Assembly (NCBI RefSeq): GCF_033807715.1
Contig: NC_084601.1
Coordinates: 15,276,690-15,340,689, forward strand
DNA length: 64,000 nucleotides
Reading direction: 5' to 3'
Source: Cololabis saira
Lineage: Eukaryota > Chordata > Actinopteri > Beloniformes > Belonidae
Numbering within the stretch: position 1 is the stretch's first letter; each line of letters begins with the position of its first letter. Both the position numbers and the translations under genes were made by a program. Below the pieces are notes generated by a model. It had not been told where the DNA came from, did not search any database, and was given only the letters and a program-made list of their open reading frames with translations. Positions 29,800-48,194 of this stretch are shown here, piece by piece.

Positions 29800-30590
29800 G
29801 TGGGATTAATATCTGTCAATAATGAGACCTAGTACAGGGGGGAGGTCCAGAACCGGGTCAGCATGGTGCTCTGAAAGCGACCTAGTGACGAATACCACCA
29901 AAACAAAAATCATCACAAATGTTGCATGGACCACCAACAATCGCACTTGGTGAGAAGGCCCAGCAGGGACTTTTTCTTTCTGCGGAGGTTGAAAAAGGCC
30001 AAACTCCACTCACAGTTTCTCATTGACTTCTTCAGGAATACGATTGAAAGCATTCTGTGCTACTGCAGCACGGTCTGGACTTCCAGTTGCACCGCTGGAA
30101 ACAGAAGGGACTTGACTCGCATTGTAAATACTACACAGTGGATTTTGGGTCTGTGCTGTGCTGAGTAAAAAGGCCAGCAGCACCACCAGAGTACCGCTCA
30201 TCCAGGACACAGCTTGTCCCCCTTCCATCAGGGAAAAGATTCTGGACATTAAAAACAAGAACTAGCAGACTGTGAAACAGCTTCATCTCCAGGGCTGTTG
30301 CCACCATCAATCCCCCCACCCGTTGCAACACCACCCAGACATCTCCCCCTGGCTCATCTGGGCAATAAGAACTTTACTTTAGTACTGACATTTCATCTGT
30401 GCAAAAACAAGCTTACCTTCAGACTGTGCTTTCACTATTTTCACTATATTATATTTGATACTTCCTCAAAACTATATTTAGTATTTTTTGTTTATTTTTA
30501 TTCTTATTCTTACTTTCATAGCTGCTGATTGTCATGTTCTTCCACAGTTGTACTTGCACACAATGACAATAAAGTATTTTATTTGATCTT
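29800..30590 (+). pseudogene. LINE 3' fragment (L2-like)
   Basis: A frame near 29920-30150 gives FLRRLKKAKLHSQFLIDFFR, ESILCYCSTVWTSSC and NRRDLTRIV. This is the C-terminal conserved stretch following the reverse transcriptase of L2-like LINEs. The 3' end reads ACAATGACAATAAAGTATTTTATTTGAT, the usual L2-type tail. Frameshifts are present. Confidence 0.75.
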
Positions 30591-32304
30591 AACAAATCAG
30601 AAAATCACTCTCATAATAATTTTTACTTCATAACATTGTAAATTCATGTGGATACAAGTAAAACTTATATATATGTTATCTTATAAAGCTATATAATTAT
30701 GAATTCCTTGTTTTGTTACACCACAAAGTTAAGAGAGATTTGATGAATGGCAGTTTTAACCACAAATATTGAGGTTTGATTTCTGATGTCTTTATTTACA
30801 CAGCTAATATTGTTGCGAGGGAGACAGAATAAAAACGTAATGTTGGCATTAAAGAAACGGGTGATGACCTGTGTTGATTTCAATGATGATTGAGTTTTTA
30901 TGAAGACAGTATTTTCCTGTTTAAGGTACCTGGGCCATTTGTTAATCAGATTTCTAATCTTTTCTTTTTTTTAATTGTCTCTGATTGATGATAAGTTAAG
31001 TTATTGCTCTTGTGCATTAGAGTGATGACAGTTTTAGTATTAAATGTATTTAAGTTTACTGTATGTATTTGTAGTTTTATCTTTTTCTAAAATAATAATA
31101 ACTTACTATTAAAGATTTTCTATTCATCAACAGTATCAGAAAAAAATCCAGAAAAACTTTAGAGGTAAGTAACATTAAAAAAACATCATCAGTACGGAGG
31201 TCTGAACTGCTAGTAATCAACTTTGCCAACTAGGTGAAAATAAATGAATAAATATGTCGTTTGGTTTTTTTTAATTGTAAATCAATTTTCCAAGCCGTAT
31301 TTGGTCCAGGCTTACTCTGCATGCATTTTAGATTTCTGTTTTCTGTCATTGAAATGTTTCTAGATTTGTTTAGTTCATTCAGTTTTTTTCTTGCACCACA
31401 ATTAAACAGTGCTTCTTATTTGAAAGTATTGATAATTCATTAAAAACAGTTGTTTTACAATATAACAGAATAAGTTCCTAACATATCACATCTGTTTTAA
31501 ACACAGTTTTGGCAAATTGAAAGGGGTTACAGAGTAATTTAGCACTGGTAGCACTATTGGTTTAACGGTAAGTGACAACATATAAGAAAAAAAACAAACT
31601 TTTGCAGATTGCGGTTTTTGAGTCCAATTCTCCCTTTGGGCTTTGTCCTCCTGGTGTTATCCCAAAATTGCCTCAGATCAACTAATTGTGGAATAACTTT
31701 AAAAACAATATATTGATCCAGCTAAAGCACCAGAGGCTCGTGCAGACACAAGAACTGAGGACAACTTCTGGTTTTCGCTTTTTTTTTATATAACTATCTG
31801 TACCAGATCAGTTCATGTTCAGTTGACTTTTACAAGACAATAAAGCACGCTGATGAAAGGTAAATAGCACGTGAAATGGTACTCTCTGGTCAATTAACGT
31901 GATAAGTGGGTATTTTCTTAAAGACCAAACCATGCGTTGCAGAGGGAAGCATGCTCGGATCAATACAGTCACACTGTTAGCACTTTAGTCGCAGCTCGTG
32001 AACATGTGTGCTGGGCTGGTGTGTTGTGTTTTCAGGCCTGCCGTTGTGCATGCAAAGTCGTGTTTATGTTGGACGGATGCAAAACTGCAGAGTTCACTGT
32101 TGACATGAGCATATGCATGTGCTCCGCTATATGTTTGTGAACGTGTGTGCGAGACTGTGTTTGTTTTTGTGTGCGCGTGTGCGTAATGATCAGCCTTCTC
32201 TTAATGGGAAAATAACGTCAGAGCCACTGGGACGTTTAATCCATCTGAGCTGATTCTGTTTCCATCATAGCTATTGATCAACTCCAGTGACAAATCAACA
32301 GGGG
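30591..32304. other. AT-rich desert block
   Basis: No gene recognised. A weak SINE-like stretch near 31545-31670 (GGTTTAACGGTAAG, TTTTTGAGTCCAATTCTCCC) is too degraded to assign. Confidence 0.4.
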
Positions 32305-32329
32305 GGTTACTTGTGTGTGTGTTTGTGTG

Positions 32330-32418
<89 letters not shown>
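32305..32418. repeat. (TG)n microsatellite
   Basis: TG run with early TTTG and CG interruptions, pure after about 32336. Confidence 0.97.
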
Positions 32419-32420
<2 letters not shown>

Positions 32421-32639
32421 AGACCTTACACAGCATTTTACCTCATCACAAGCTGAACACCTAATGCAACAATAGCCTCTAATAATGTGCTTTCCTGTTT
32501 TTTTTTTCTTTTCAATCTTTCCCTACCTCACTCCTTCATTTGTTTTTGATATCTTTTTGAACTTGGTTAGTCTCTGTTTTTGTTCGCACTCATCTTTCCA
32601 CCATCCCTCCATCCTACCCCCCTCCCTTCCTCCATCTCC

Positions 32640-32945
32640 CAAGTCTTTAAGTGGTATTGGCTTTAAAGGGGCAGCAAATCAGTTGCTGATTAATACCAAA
32701 TTTTTGAGCCCATTTGTCTGCACCATTGCCCCTGTCTGTGAACCCCCCCCTTCACCCTACCCCTACATCTCTCCTCCCTCTCCCTCCCTTTCCTCCTTCT
32801 CTCTCCCTCTACCACTCCTCTTGTTCTCTTTCTCTCGGCGGTGATGAATGACCGGCCGATTGCCGAGGGATTAGAGTCGTCACGGTTACCTGTGCCTTGA
32901 CAAAGTGGTCTTGATTGGCGACCGAGGTGCTCCGTGGGTGGGGAG
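32640..32945. promoter_or_regulatory. Candidate conserved noncoding element(s)
   Basis: Two unique patches, 32640-32720 (AGTCTTTAAGTGGTATTGGC, GCTGATTAATACC) and 32835-32945 (GAATGACCGGCCGATTGCCG, GGATTAGAGTCGTCACGG), are separated by a C/T-rich tract. Texture suggests regulatory DNA. Confidence 0.3.
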
Positions 32946-34475
<1,530 letters not shown>

Positions 34476-34490
34476 AATATATATATATAT

Positions 34491-34495
<5 letters not shown>

Positions 34496-34567
<72 letters not shown>
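34496..34567. repeat. (TG)n microsatellite
   Basis: About 35 TG units directly after a short TA tract. Confidence 0.97.
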
Positions 34568-34568
<1 letters not shown>

Positions 34569-34639
34569 GGATAATTACGGCATGGTTGATGTTTCAGCTG
34601 GCAGCATGTTATTAAACCCTAACTGATGTAGTGCGTAGC

Positions 34640-35660
34640 TTCTCATTTCCTTAACAACCGTGTTGGAAGACACATGGTAGTGGAAAATATGTTAATCTGT
34701 TTCGGAAGGGTCAAATTATTGGCATCAAGCAAAGAAAACATCTAAGGAGATTGCTGAAAGCACCAAAACTGGGTTGGGAAATGTCCAACGCATTATTAAA
34801 ACCTGGAAGGATGCTGGGGAACCGTGATCTTCAAGGAAGAAGACTCGTGGTCGTGTGATAAGCGATCACTTAGATGTTTGCTGAAATCAAATAGTATAAA
34901 AACAACAGTAGAACTAACAGCATTGTTTAATTGTGAGAGTAAGAGCATTTCCACACACACAATGCGGCAGTAATTCAAGGGACTGGTACTAAACAGCTGT
35001 GTAGCCTTAAGAAAACCACTAATCAGCAAGGCTAATTAGAAAAAAGAGAGGGCTTTAATTTGCTAGGGAGCATAAAGATCAGACTCTGGAGCAAAGGAAG
35101 AAAGTCATGTGGTTTGACGTGCCCAGATTTACCCAGAGTTCCAGAGTGATGGGTGCATCAGGCCAAGAATAGAGGCGGATGAAGTGATGCGCCCATCATG
35201 GCAAGTGCTGACCGCACAAGTATCTGGAGCTGTGCTCTGATCTGGGGTTGCTGCAGTTGGTCAGGTCCGGGCTCAGCAAAGTTATGTCCCCAAAGAATGA
35301 GGTCAGCTGACTACATAAATATACTGAACTACTCGGTTATTCCATTAATGGATTACTTTCTTCCCTGATGACATATTCTGAGATGGCAATACCAGGATTC
35401 ATCAGGCTCAAACTGTGAAAAAGGGATTCAGGGAGAATGAGACAACATTTTCACACATGATTGGCCATCGGAGCCCAGACCTTAACCTGATCGAGAATCG
35501 TTGGGATGTTCTGGAGAAGACTTTGCACAGCGCTCCGACTCCCCCATCATCAGTTAAAGCAAAAAATTAGCAAAGAATGAATGCAACTGTGGTTAGAAAT
35601 AAATGTTGATGCTGCTCGTCATAATCAAGGCCAAAGGGGATCCAACAAAATATTATACAC
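34640..35660 (+). pseudogene. Degenerate Tc1/mariner transposase
   Basis: The + strand gives KQRKHLREIAESTKTGLGNV then QRIIKTWKDAGEP (paired-type HTH region) near 34730-34815. Catalytic-region remnants follow: WFDVPRFTQSSRVMGA near 35110-35150, and HRSPDLNLIENRWDVLEKTL near 35465-35530, the conserved PDLNPIE motif. Multiple stops and frameshifts. Boundaries approximate. Confidence 0.85.
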
Positions 35661-35859
35661 ATATAACACATCTGCAATGTGATCTTCCAACAAAAAACAA
35701 AAGAAAAGAAAGACATATTTTATAATAAGGGACATTTTTAGTACAACAACTGATTATTCTACCAACATTTCATTATGGGTGCGTTTATGTTGAAATGTTG
35801 TTAAACAGTCTCATTCAGAATTGGCTAAATGGCCTTAAACTGCCATTAAGTAAAGGGAT
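35661..35859. other. Desert segment
   Basis: AT-rich, nothing recognised. Confidence 0.4.
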
Positions 35860-36300
35860 TCTGATTAAAACCAGATAAAAGTCAACGCCTGCTGAAGTAA
35901 TTGCTCAAATGAATGGGGTTGCATTCTCTGAGATGCTTGGGCTACAAAGAGTTGCCAAAGAAATAGTGAGATTTAAATATTGAGAAGCACCAATCAGTAG
36001 AGGAATACAAAAGAATATCGAAGTCACTGAATGCACCATGGAGCACGGCCAAAACCACCGTCAATAAGTGGAGGAAATGTGGGCTTTAGTACAGAAAACA
36101 CAAGCCTGCCTGAATTGTGCCAAAAGATTCAATCAGCCACCAACCTTATGTGGAAAAATATGTTTTGGTCTGATGGGACAATGGTTAAACTTTTTGATGT
36201 GTGATTATTGATAAGGACACATTTACAAAGTCTTGTTGCTGCAATAAAGGCAAAGTGGGTTTCTACAATGTATGAATTAGGAGGGGTGTTCAGAGTTATG
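35860..36300 (+). pseudogene. Second Tc1-like relic with internal deletion
   Basis: EEYKRISKSLNAPWSTAKTT then VNKWRKCGL (HTH region) is followed within about 90 bases by WKNMFWSDGTMVKLF (catalytic region). The middle of the transposase has been deleted. The 3' part resembles a Tc1 terminus. Confidence 0.7.
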
Positions 36301-36482
36301 TAATCATGCCTGGGTAGAGTTTATTTTATTAAAAATATTCCCAATACATCTTTTCTGGATTCCTGTTTGTTGGAATGTTGCATTAAAGAGTTGGGTGCAG
36401 AAAAGCATGATAAACCTACTGGGACCATCAGAGACCAATGATAGACACATTTGGAGTAGTATCTTCTGTCGAGAAGAGAAAA

Positions 36483-36655
36483 GTGGGGTGGTAGTCTCGT
36501 GGCTACAGAGGTTGGTTTGGGTCTGGTTCAAGCCCTGAAATGGCAACCAAGATGAACCACCTTGGGCCCCTGAGCAAGGCCTTAACCCTAATTGCTCCAT
36601 GGTGTGTGTGTCTCAGATGTACGTCGCTTTGGATAAAAGCGTCTGCTAAAAGACA
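36483..36655 (+). mobile_element. tRNA-derived SINE
   Basis: A box-B-like GGTTCAAGCCC at 36524-36534 follows a box-A-like start. Then come CCTTGGGCCCCTGAGCAAGG and the tail CTTTGGATAAAAGCGTCTGC, a block shared by many teleost SINEs. It ends in a short (AGT)n tract (36655-36677). Confidence 0.8.
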
Positions 36656-36679
36656 GTAGTAGTAGTGGTAGTAGTAGAA

Positions 36680-39195
<2,516 letters not shown>

Positions 39196-39203
39196 CACAC
39201 ACA

Positions 39204-39258
<55 letters not shown>

Positions 39259-39283
39259 ACACACATACACACACACACACACA
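39196..39283. repeat. (CA)n microsatellite
   Basis: CA run with GA and TA interruptions. Confidence 0.95.
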
Positions 39284-40794
39284 TAAATACATGCACATAT
39301 TCACCTGCATGCACAAGGGTAAATAAAAAAATCTGTATTAAAATGATAAGCCGCGTGGCTAACATGTGAGCACCTTCCTGATTTGTATGACCGGAGCTAG
39401 AACAAATAGATGTGCATGGCTTCCCCTCCAGCAGGGGTCAGGCAGATGTGATCCTTTGTCTCAACACGTGACCCGTCATTGAAAGCCACTGCACACGGCT
39501 GTACAAAAGCAGGCATGCACACTCACATAAATAAAGCTACATTCAAACATATGGGGCAAACACAGTGCATGCACACAAGCGGAGACATACACAGACTATA
39601 AAAGTGACAGCTGTCGCCATGATGGAGCACTCGGAGAAGGGGAAGTGAAAGCTTAGCCCCCGCGCAACATGGTGTCGAGAAGACCTGCTATTCATTTTCA
39701 GCTTAATATGTTCCAGCCCATTGGAAAAACATTGCAGCATATAATGTAAGCAATTTCATATGCGCACAGCACTCCGAAGCGCTCGGCAAAATGAAGAGAC
39801 CAGATTTAGTTGATGGTTGACTGACTTCAAAAATAACACAGAGCCTGTGTGTGTGTGTGTGTGTGTGTGGGTACAGATGTCGACTTGTGTATCACTGCAA
39901 AAGTTGTATGACTATATGCATGTGTGGAGATCTGTTTTTGGAGATATGTGTTAATAAATCTGATCCCATCAGTGTCTCTGTTACGCACCCTGCACATTCA
40001 CTCTCCATCGCTGCCTCACTTGATTGTGATGCTTATCCACCAAGTAGAAAAGATGATCAGCAGTGTGACACAAGGATGGATGTCTTTACCATCCCTGATA
40101 TGCAAATAGGGAGAAAGATGCAATACTTACAATATGTTTTTTACCCACACAGTCTCAGTAAGTGCTGCCACACAAGAGACCAAACCTTTAAAAAAAATTA
40201 AAAAAAACAGCCCCAAAACATTATGTACATACATGTTGAAGAAGTTCACCTTCTCTGGCAAACATGCTTAAACCTGCATCCATATGCCAACAAGCCAGTG
40301 AAGCCCAGCCGTCCCCGAGCATCTTTATAAGGGTAAATAAATGGTGTGCTTGGCAGTGGGTAAATGCATGTGCTCTCAGCCTGCGGGCCCAGATGGCAGC
40401 CCAGTCGTTTGCTTTACCTTGTTTTGTTTAATTACCACAATCAACTCTCAATTTCTACAATTAATCACCACCAACCCTTTCCATTAGTCTCTCTCTTTGT
40501 CTCTCGAGCGAGGCTATATAGAGTTATGTTCACAAATCAAGTTGTGAAAATAAGATGACAAACATGGACTTCTCAATATTAACAGAAACCACAGGGAGGA
40601 ACACCAGCAGAGACGAACCACATAATACAGCAGTGACCCAGTCAATATTTAAACTATTAGACTTCATGGGATCCGTGTGGAGGGAGAGGGATATTAAAAA
40701 AGAGAAAAACAGTGGCACAGTGATGGGATGGGGAGACTTTGAGGGGGAGGAGTGGAGCACTGAGGCAGCGTGGAGATGCCTGACAGCAGTCGGG
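39284..40794. other. Gene-desert block with a unique patch at 39600-39800
   Basis: 39600-39800 is GC-balanced unique sequence (GCCATGATGGAGCACTCGG, AATATGTTCCAGCCCATTGG). A (TG)11 tract lies at 39847-39868. Nothing else recognised. Confidence 0.4.
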
Positions 40795-41060
40795 TGCACG
40801 AGAATAACGGGGCGGAAAGCACTTCATTACGTCCCTTTATTCCGTTATAATCACCACACGGCCATCACTCCTGGGCGACTCCGGGGCCCAGGCACTGACA
40901 CGAGGATTGATGCGACGGAAACGCAGGGCTCCTGCAACACAATAAACAACACCATTAACCAACGTGGCCCTTCCAACACCGTAAAGAGTTCATAATAATT
41001 ATATTCTAGCCGATCGCGCGTCCACGTGCTTAATCCGCCCTATTATGACGACAGCCAAAA
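40795..41060. promoter_or_regulatory. Candidate conserved noncoding element
   Basis: CpG-bearing, repeat-free stretch (AATAACGGGGCGG, ACTCCTGGGCGACTCCGGGG, CCGATCGCGCGTCCACGTGC, a CACGTG E-box) within an AT-rich surround. Coding potential not convincing. Confidence 0.35.
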
Positions 41061-41654
<594 letters not shown>

Positions 41655-41698
41655 GGGCTGCCAGCTGACTGTGTGAGCCAACCACTGTTTGTCTTCTA

Positions 41699-41712
41699 CT
41701 GCCATCTAGAGG
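41699..41712 (-). promoter_or_regulatory. CTCF-like motif
   Basis: The minus strand reads CCTCTAGATGGCAG, one mismatch from CCASYAGRKGGCRS. By-eye match only. Confidence 0.35.
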
Positions 41713-43060
41713 CCAAATGTCATCAAGTCTCCAACGATATGAGCGATAAATAATCCGTTTTGCATCTCTTCACTTTACTATATTGTTGTTGGTTTTTTTT
41801 TGTTTTTTTTTTGCATAATCTTTAAGTAGTTAATGTCCATTGTTTGATCACTATTCCTAAACGTTTCACTTTATTCAAAAATGTTATATTGAAGCAACTT
41901 TTTAACCATTCTATTATTTTTTCTTAGATCACAGCATTTTAAGACATGACTTAATCACAAAAATTCACATTAATAAAAATTAAATGGAACATCAAAGTTG
42001 CAATAATAAAGTTATGATGAAGATAGATCAGTTGAGCTCTCAATCAAATAAAAAGCATGTGCAGGGTTCATATGAAAAGAATGTGAAATTCTATTCCTCC
42101 ATGCACTCGAGGTAAATTCCACGCTTTATTTAGAAGATTTAACACAGACGATTTACTCCTGTAAACTGTTTTAAGATGGCATGACAGTTGCTGCACCGAG
42201 AATAACCACCCTCAGAAAACAAGTCATCATCATGCATGCAACCAGGCATCATTTTGTGTCACACATGTCCTGTAGTTTCTGTTGCGTAGTTGTTTTCATG
42301 GTCACAAGCGTGATAAAAGTCACAAAAGAATGATTTACAAGCATGCTCCACTGCTGAGTTCTGGGCAAAGGTACTTCCTGTGTGCACATTGACCTTATGT
42401 AGGTAGTAACATTCAGAGAATATATAACAAAGGATTGGCCTGCTCGAATCCAAAAGTAACATTTTGAAATACTTGCAAGGTAAAAGACAACACATGAGCA
42501 TCAAAGAGCAGTCGTACCCTCGTACATTTATATGAGATTCCCCTGTGGCCACACAGAGCACGTACTCTGCCACAGCCTACACTTACATGACCGCCTTTCC
42601 TGCACAGAAGTATCTGAGATGTTGCAACGCGATGATTTGTGCCGCTCTAGTTATAGCGTTGGATGGCTTGAATTGCTCAGAGGAAGTGTTGGTTTACTTG
42701 CATAAACAAACAGGAAAGTGATCCCGCACAAGTAGCATCCCCAAACCACCTGGGAACCACCGTCCCTCACAATATTAACAAGAAGTGTAAATATTGTGAT
42801 GCTGGTCAAAGCACTGCTGAGAACCAACCAAGACAGCAAGAAAGCAACTTAGTGAACATGCTCTTTATTTTCTTGTTCTCAGCTGTCTGACAAGGTCAAC
42901 CATTAATCTTCTGATGAAGAAATTAAAATATTTAATCACACATACCTCATAGGGCAGACAATAGCAGAATTTTCCCCCTTAGCTACATCGACCAATCAGT
43001 GCAACAATAATGGCCTTGACCTACATGTGTAAACCAGCAGTAATGGGCGGTAACCCCCGC
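41713..43060. other. Gene-desert block
   Basis: No recognised gene or repeat family. Confidence 0.4.
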
Positions 43061-43254
43061 CCTCTTGGCTTCCTTCTCTTTTCCTCACTGTAATTACACA
43101 CTTGCACACAAATACAAGCACACGCAGTTAAAAGCTTGTGCCTCTTACCCTGTTAAACTCAGGATAAGAGCCTGCCTGAGAGCAATAAAAACAGTTCAAT
43201 TAAACAGCCGCCTGTGTCTGTATCGGTTCCAACTCTTTCTATTCTGCACATGGT

Positions 43255-43595
43255 CTATTTTAACACTATCTATCTATTCATCTATCTATCTACAGTATCT
43301 ATCTATTTATCTATCTATCTAATCTATCTTTTTTTTGTCTTCGTTACTGTTTTTACCGTTTTTACCGGACTATCTGTGCAATATTCCACTACATGTGTAA
43401 ATATATACTATCATCTGTAAATAGAATCTCAGGTCTTCACTATTCAAATGCACCTTAACCTTTTTTATATTATTTATATTTCTTATATTCTTATATTTCT
43501 TATTGTTTGCACTATTGTTTCTTATTTGTCTTGCACTGGAGAGGTGATGCTGCTTTCAATCTCACTGTACCCAGGTACATTGACAATAAAGTATT
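43255..43595 (+). mobile_element. LINE 3' tail (L2-like), flanked by TATC repeats
   Basis: ATTGTTTCTTATTTGTCTTG and GTACATTGACAATAAAGT match the untranslated tail and terminus of fish L2-like LINEs, as at 30540-30585. Imperfect CTAT repeats at 43267-43328 precede it and a pure (TATC)n follows. Coding part absent. Confidence 0.6.
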
Positions 43596-43760
<165 letters not shown>

Positions 43761-44030
43761 CTTCTGTTTAGGTCTAATCACAGGTGAAGATAGATGACAG
43801 TTTAAATGAAAATGCTGATAAATGGAGTGCTGAAAATACGTTAGAGAATATATTTTCAAAATATTAATTCAGACAGCCTTTCCAAATGAGAGTAACACAC
43901 TTTTATATTTGAATCCATGAGAAACAAATTCAAGGCTTAGAGCGATATTTGTAGGGACACATATCAAGAATTAACTTGCACAAAAGTGCATCCGCCGAAA
44001 ATATTGTTATTCTTCTGTATTTGCTGATAA
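43761..44030. other. Desert segment
   Basis: AT-rich, nothing recognised. Confidence 0.4.
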
Positions 44031-44034
44031 CTGA

Positions 44035-44340
44035 CCTCGCAGAGCCGAGCGGCCCCGTCTCAGCAGCGCGTCCTCTGCACTGGAGCGCGCAGGCGTCGTT
44101 GCGCGTCCCCGCCGGTAGATGGCGGTCTTGAACGTCGAATCCTCGGCGGAGGAGGCGCGCGGCCGGCGCTGCCGGGGACGAGTGTCCGCGCGGCCGCGCG
44201 CCTGCCCGGTTATAAGTTACCTCTGCGCGTCGTCTCGCCACCGGGGTGAAGAGTTCACGCTGCGGACTCGTCGCTGGATGATGCGGGGCCCGTGTCACCG
44301 TCTAATCTCATTCTGCTGCGCGGTGAGAGCGACATGTCAT
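44035..44340. promoter_or_regulatory. Isolated CpG island, candidate promoter
   Basis: About 300 bases packed with CpG (GCGCGTCCCCGCCGG, GGCGCGCGGCCGGCGC, CCGCGCGGCCGCGCGCC) in the middle of the desert. A TTATAAG box lies at 44210-44216 and a donor-like GCG|GTGAGA at 44320/44321. No recognised coding exon follows. It could start a noncoding RNA, or a gene whose exons are not recognisable here. Confidence 0.6.
44112..44125 (+). promoter_or_regulatory. CTCF-like motif in the CpG island
   Basis: CCGGTAGATGGCGG fits CCASYAGRKGGCRS except at position 3. Confidence 0.4.
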
Positions 44341-44788
44341 ATTACTGGAATCACTGAGGGCACCCGGAGAGAAAAGCGTGCCAATAAACAAAAGTAACGG
44401 CCTCCTTCCCATTTATAACTATTAGGAACACTTAACCTTATGGTTAGAATATGGTTGTATATAAATCCACCAGCCATTTACTGCAGCGTTTTATTGAGAG
44501 GCTAGATACTGAATCATCAGTATTAGATTTTAAGAATAACAGATATTTTATTGAGCCTATTTAAATTTTTTACTGTCCACTGCTACTTCTGATGAAATAG
44601 ACCTAACTCTGCACATGCACAAGCACATAAACAGGACTCAGTGTTCCCCACTGTTAATGGCACTGTGGAGACAGTTCAGAAAAACCCACTCACTTGGCTA
44701 ATCTATGCACCTGTTACCTGTGCCATACAATTAAAAAATATTTGTCGTCAGATTATGTCGTCATTTCACATATACACAATCACACAAA

Positions 44789-44789
<1 letters not shown>
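44341..44789. other. Desert segment
   Basis: Unique AT-rich sequence. No exon supported. Confidence 0.4.

Positions 44790-44864
<75 letters not shown>
44790..44864. repeat. (CA)n microsatellite
   Basis: About 37 CA units. Confidence 0.97.
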
Positions 44865-45920
<1,056 letters not shown>

Positions 45921-46024
45921 CACAGCACAAGAACACAAGACAGCCACCAAAGGCATTGCTGCACATGTCACCAGTCTGACCCAGACAGCACTTCCTGCTC
46001 GCCAGACAACGATCACCGTACAGT

Positions 46025-46075
<51 letters not shown>

Positions 46076-46108
46076 GCACACACACACACACGCACACGCA
46101 CACACAGG
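46025..46108. repeat. (CA)n microsatellite with CG interruptions
   Basis: CA run with CGCG and CG interruptions toward its right end. It is 107 bases from the previous tract. Confidence 0.96.
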
Positions 46109-48189
46109 CAGACTGCTTAGAGACACCAGATGGAGGTGCTGACACAGACAGAGCTGATAACGGGGTTACCCTCATCATTCCCCGTTACAACCTGACGACT
46201 ACAGGCTTCACACGCACACACAGACACGTGGACCCGCTCTCAAATAAGTGCGTTATCTGTGGTCATCAGCCCCCTGCTCACGTCACACCCCTGTCACCTT
46301 ATCAGCACCTCTTTGCCCTGAGCTGTACAACTCATCCTCCTTAGAGGATCACAGGGACTTGTAAGATAGCTTGAGTGTGTGTTCTGGTGTGCGAGTGTGC
46401 ACAGCACATGTGTGTAGAGAAAGCCTGGCCAAGGGATGGACGGAGGAAGTGTAGACAGAGCGTGTGGGTGAAGAGGGCAGCAGACAGACACACACACCCT
46501 GGCTAAAAAAAAAAAAAGATGGCGTGAGTGAGCACGGTGAGTGAGGCAGCAGAGGATGTGTGGTCTGATACTGAGGTGAAAGAGTTGCCAGCCAGATGTG
46601 CTGCAGCTCTTTACCTCTCCCTCAATTCTCCCGCAGTTTTGCTCTAATTCTGTCTTCCTGCAGAAGTATGTGCTTGTTTTTTTCTCCCTAGACGTGACTC
46701 CTGGCCCTTTGCTCAGCTCTGTGTCCTGTCTGCAGAGGGGGCCCCTCATTTCTCCCTACGGCGCCCTCGCTCATCTTCGAGTCTGGTCTGTGCACGGCTT
46801 ATAATTTATCTGCTGTTCTTCACATTTGAATGCTGAAAAATGTCCTCTTAGGGGGCTACTGTTGAATTTCATTTTTTTATTTGCGCTAATGCGAACTGAC
46901 ATTCATGAGTTTGTTCTTCAACGGCCGATGATGCCTGAATGTTCCTGGAGGTTTGGGAGTGTTATTGTCTGTTTGAATGAAGACGCGTAATTCAATTCAC
47001 CACATATAAATGTCATGTTATTGTTTTTATCCCACTTGTTCAGTGAGGATTGGAGAAGATGAAAGCCAGAGAGTTTTTTTTTCAAAGTAAAAGCTGGAGA
47101 TTTTAAATCACTGTTCTTAAAAACATAGATGATTGAAAAATGAGACAGACAGTTTGAAGCAGTAATTTTATTTGCTCTTGCTTTACTACATCATGTTAAG
47201 AAAAATATTAATGGGTTTGGGGTAAGTATCTCCTGTCCCAATAAAGTTTAAAACATGTTTTTTGATGCAGTGGTGAATAATAAAAAATAAAACAACTCAG
47301 AATAACCATCTGTGAACCTTAATTCATTATTTATTTTTTTTTACTTTCAGACTCCTCACATGTCCTAAAACTGCATATAATTATTAGCGTTCACCAAATA
47401 TACAAGTTGATTAACATAGACATTAATCATTGTATACAATAACATAGAACTATGTTTATGGCTCAAGGGGTTTATGGCCTTTGGCAGTTTATTCGGTTCT
47501 GAGAAAGTGTGAAAAATGTGACCAGAGAAGACTTTTATGTTGAAGGTGAACTCTCCGGCCAGTGAGTTTCTTACTCAGCTTCATTGTTTCTTTGTAAATG
47601 AATAAAAGAGCCAACGTCCTGATTCCCTGAGACAATAACATAAGCAAACTGTTAATAACTTTAGGCAACATAGGCCTCACCTGCAGAGCAAGCGCGCACA
47701 TACATCTGCATTAGTGAAAGTGGCACTATGAAATAGCCAGTCGCCCCTTTCCACGGCCATTTTTCAGCTTTAACAACTGCAGATGAATTTTACTTCATGT
47801 GTGGACCTCGTCCTAATCCTTTTTAGCTGTTGTTACCCCAGGCTGCTGGGGGGGACGTTATATGTTACCAGAGCCTGGGCTATGTATATATTTGTGTTTC
47901 TTTTTTTATACTTCTTTCACATCTGAGAGCCAGCCTAGCTCACCCTCTTCACCTCCCACTTCTCTCTGACCATTTAGCTCTAACAAGTGCTCTCATAGTT
48001 AATGAAATTTCCCTGTCTCTGCTCAAATTTCTGCAATTAATCTTACTGTCCCTTCTCCCACTTTTCATCCTCTCACCTCTTAATAACAGCCCCCTTTTCT
48101 CTTCTCCACAGAGAAACAAGGATTCCTGGCCGCGCTGCTCTTCCTCCCTTCTCACAGCCATCTCTTCCTCCTCACTCAGTTTCAGCCCC
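46109..48189. other. Gene-desert block
   Basis: Short open frames at 46294-46749 (minus) and 47830-48198 (plus) show no recognisable domain. No repeat family recognised. Confidence 0.4.
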
Positions 48190-48194
48190 GTATT

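Noticed and set aside
31545..31680. Second SINE
   Set aside because: Only faint box-like words. Too degraded to support.
44119..44397. 92-codon frame in the CpG island as a protein
   Set aside because: GC-rich frames open by composition. No recognisable domain and no matching exons.
46294..46749. 151-codon minus-strand frame
   Set aside because: Composition-driven and unrelated to any family I recognise.
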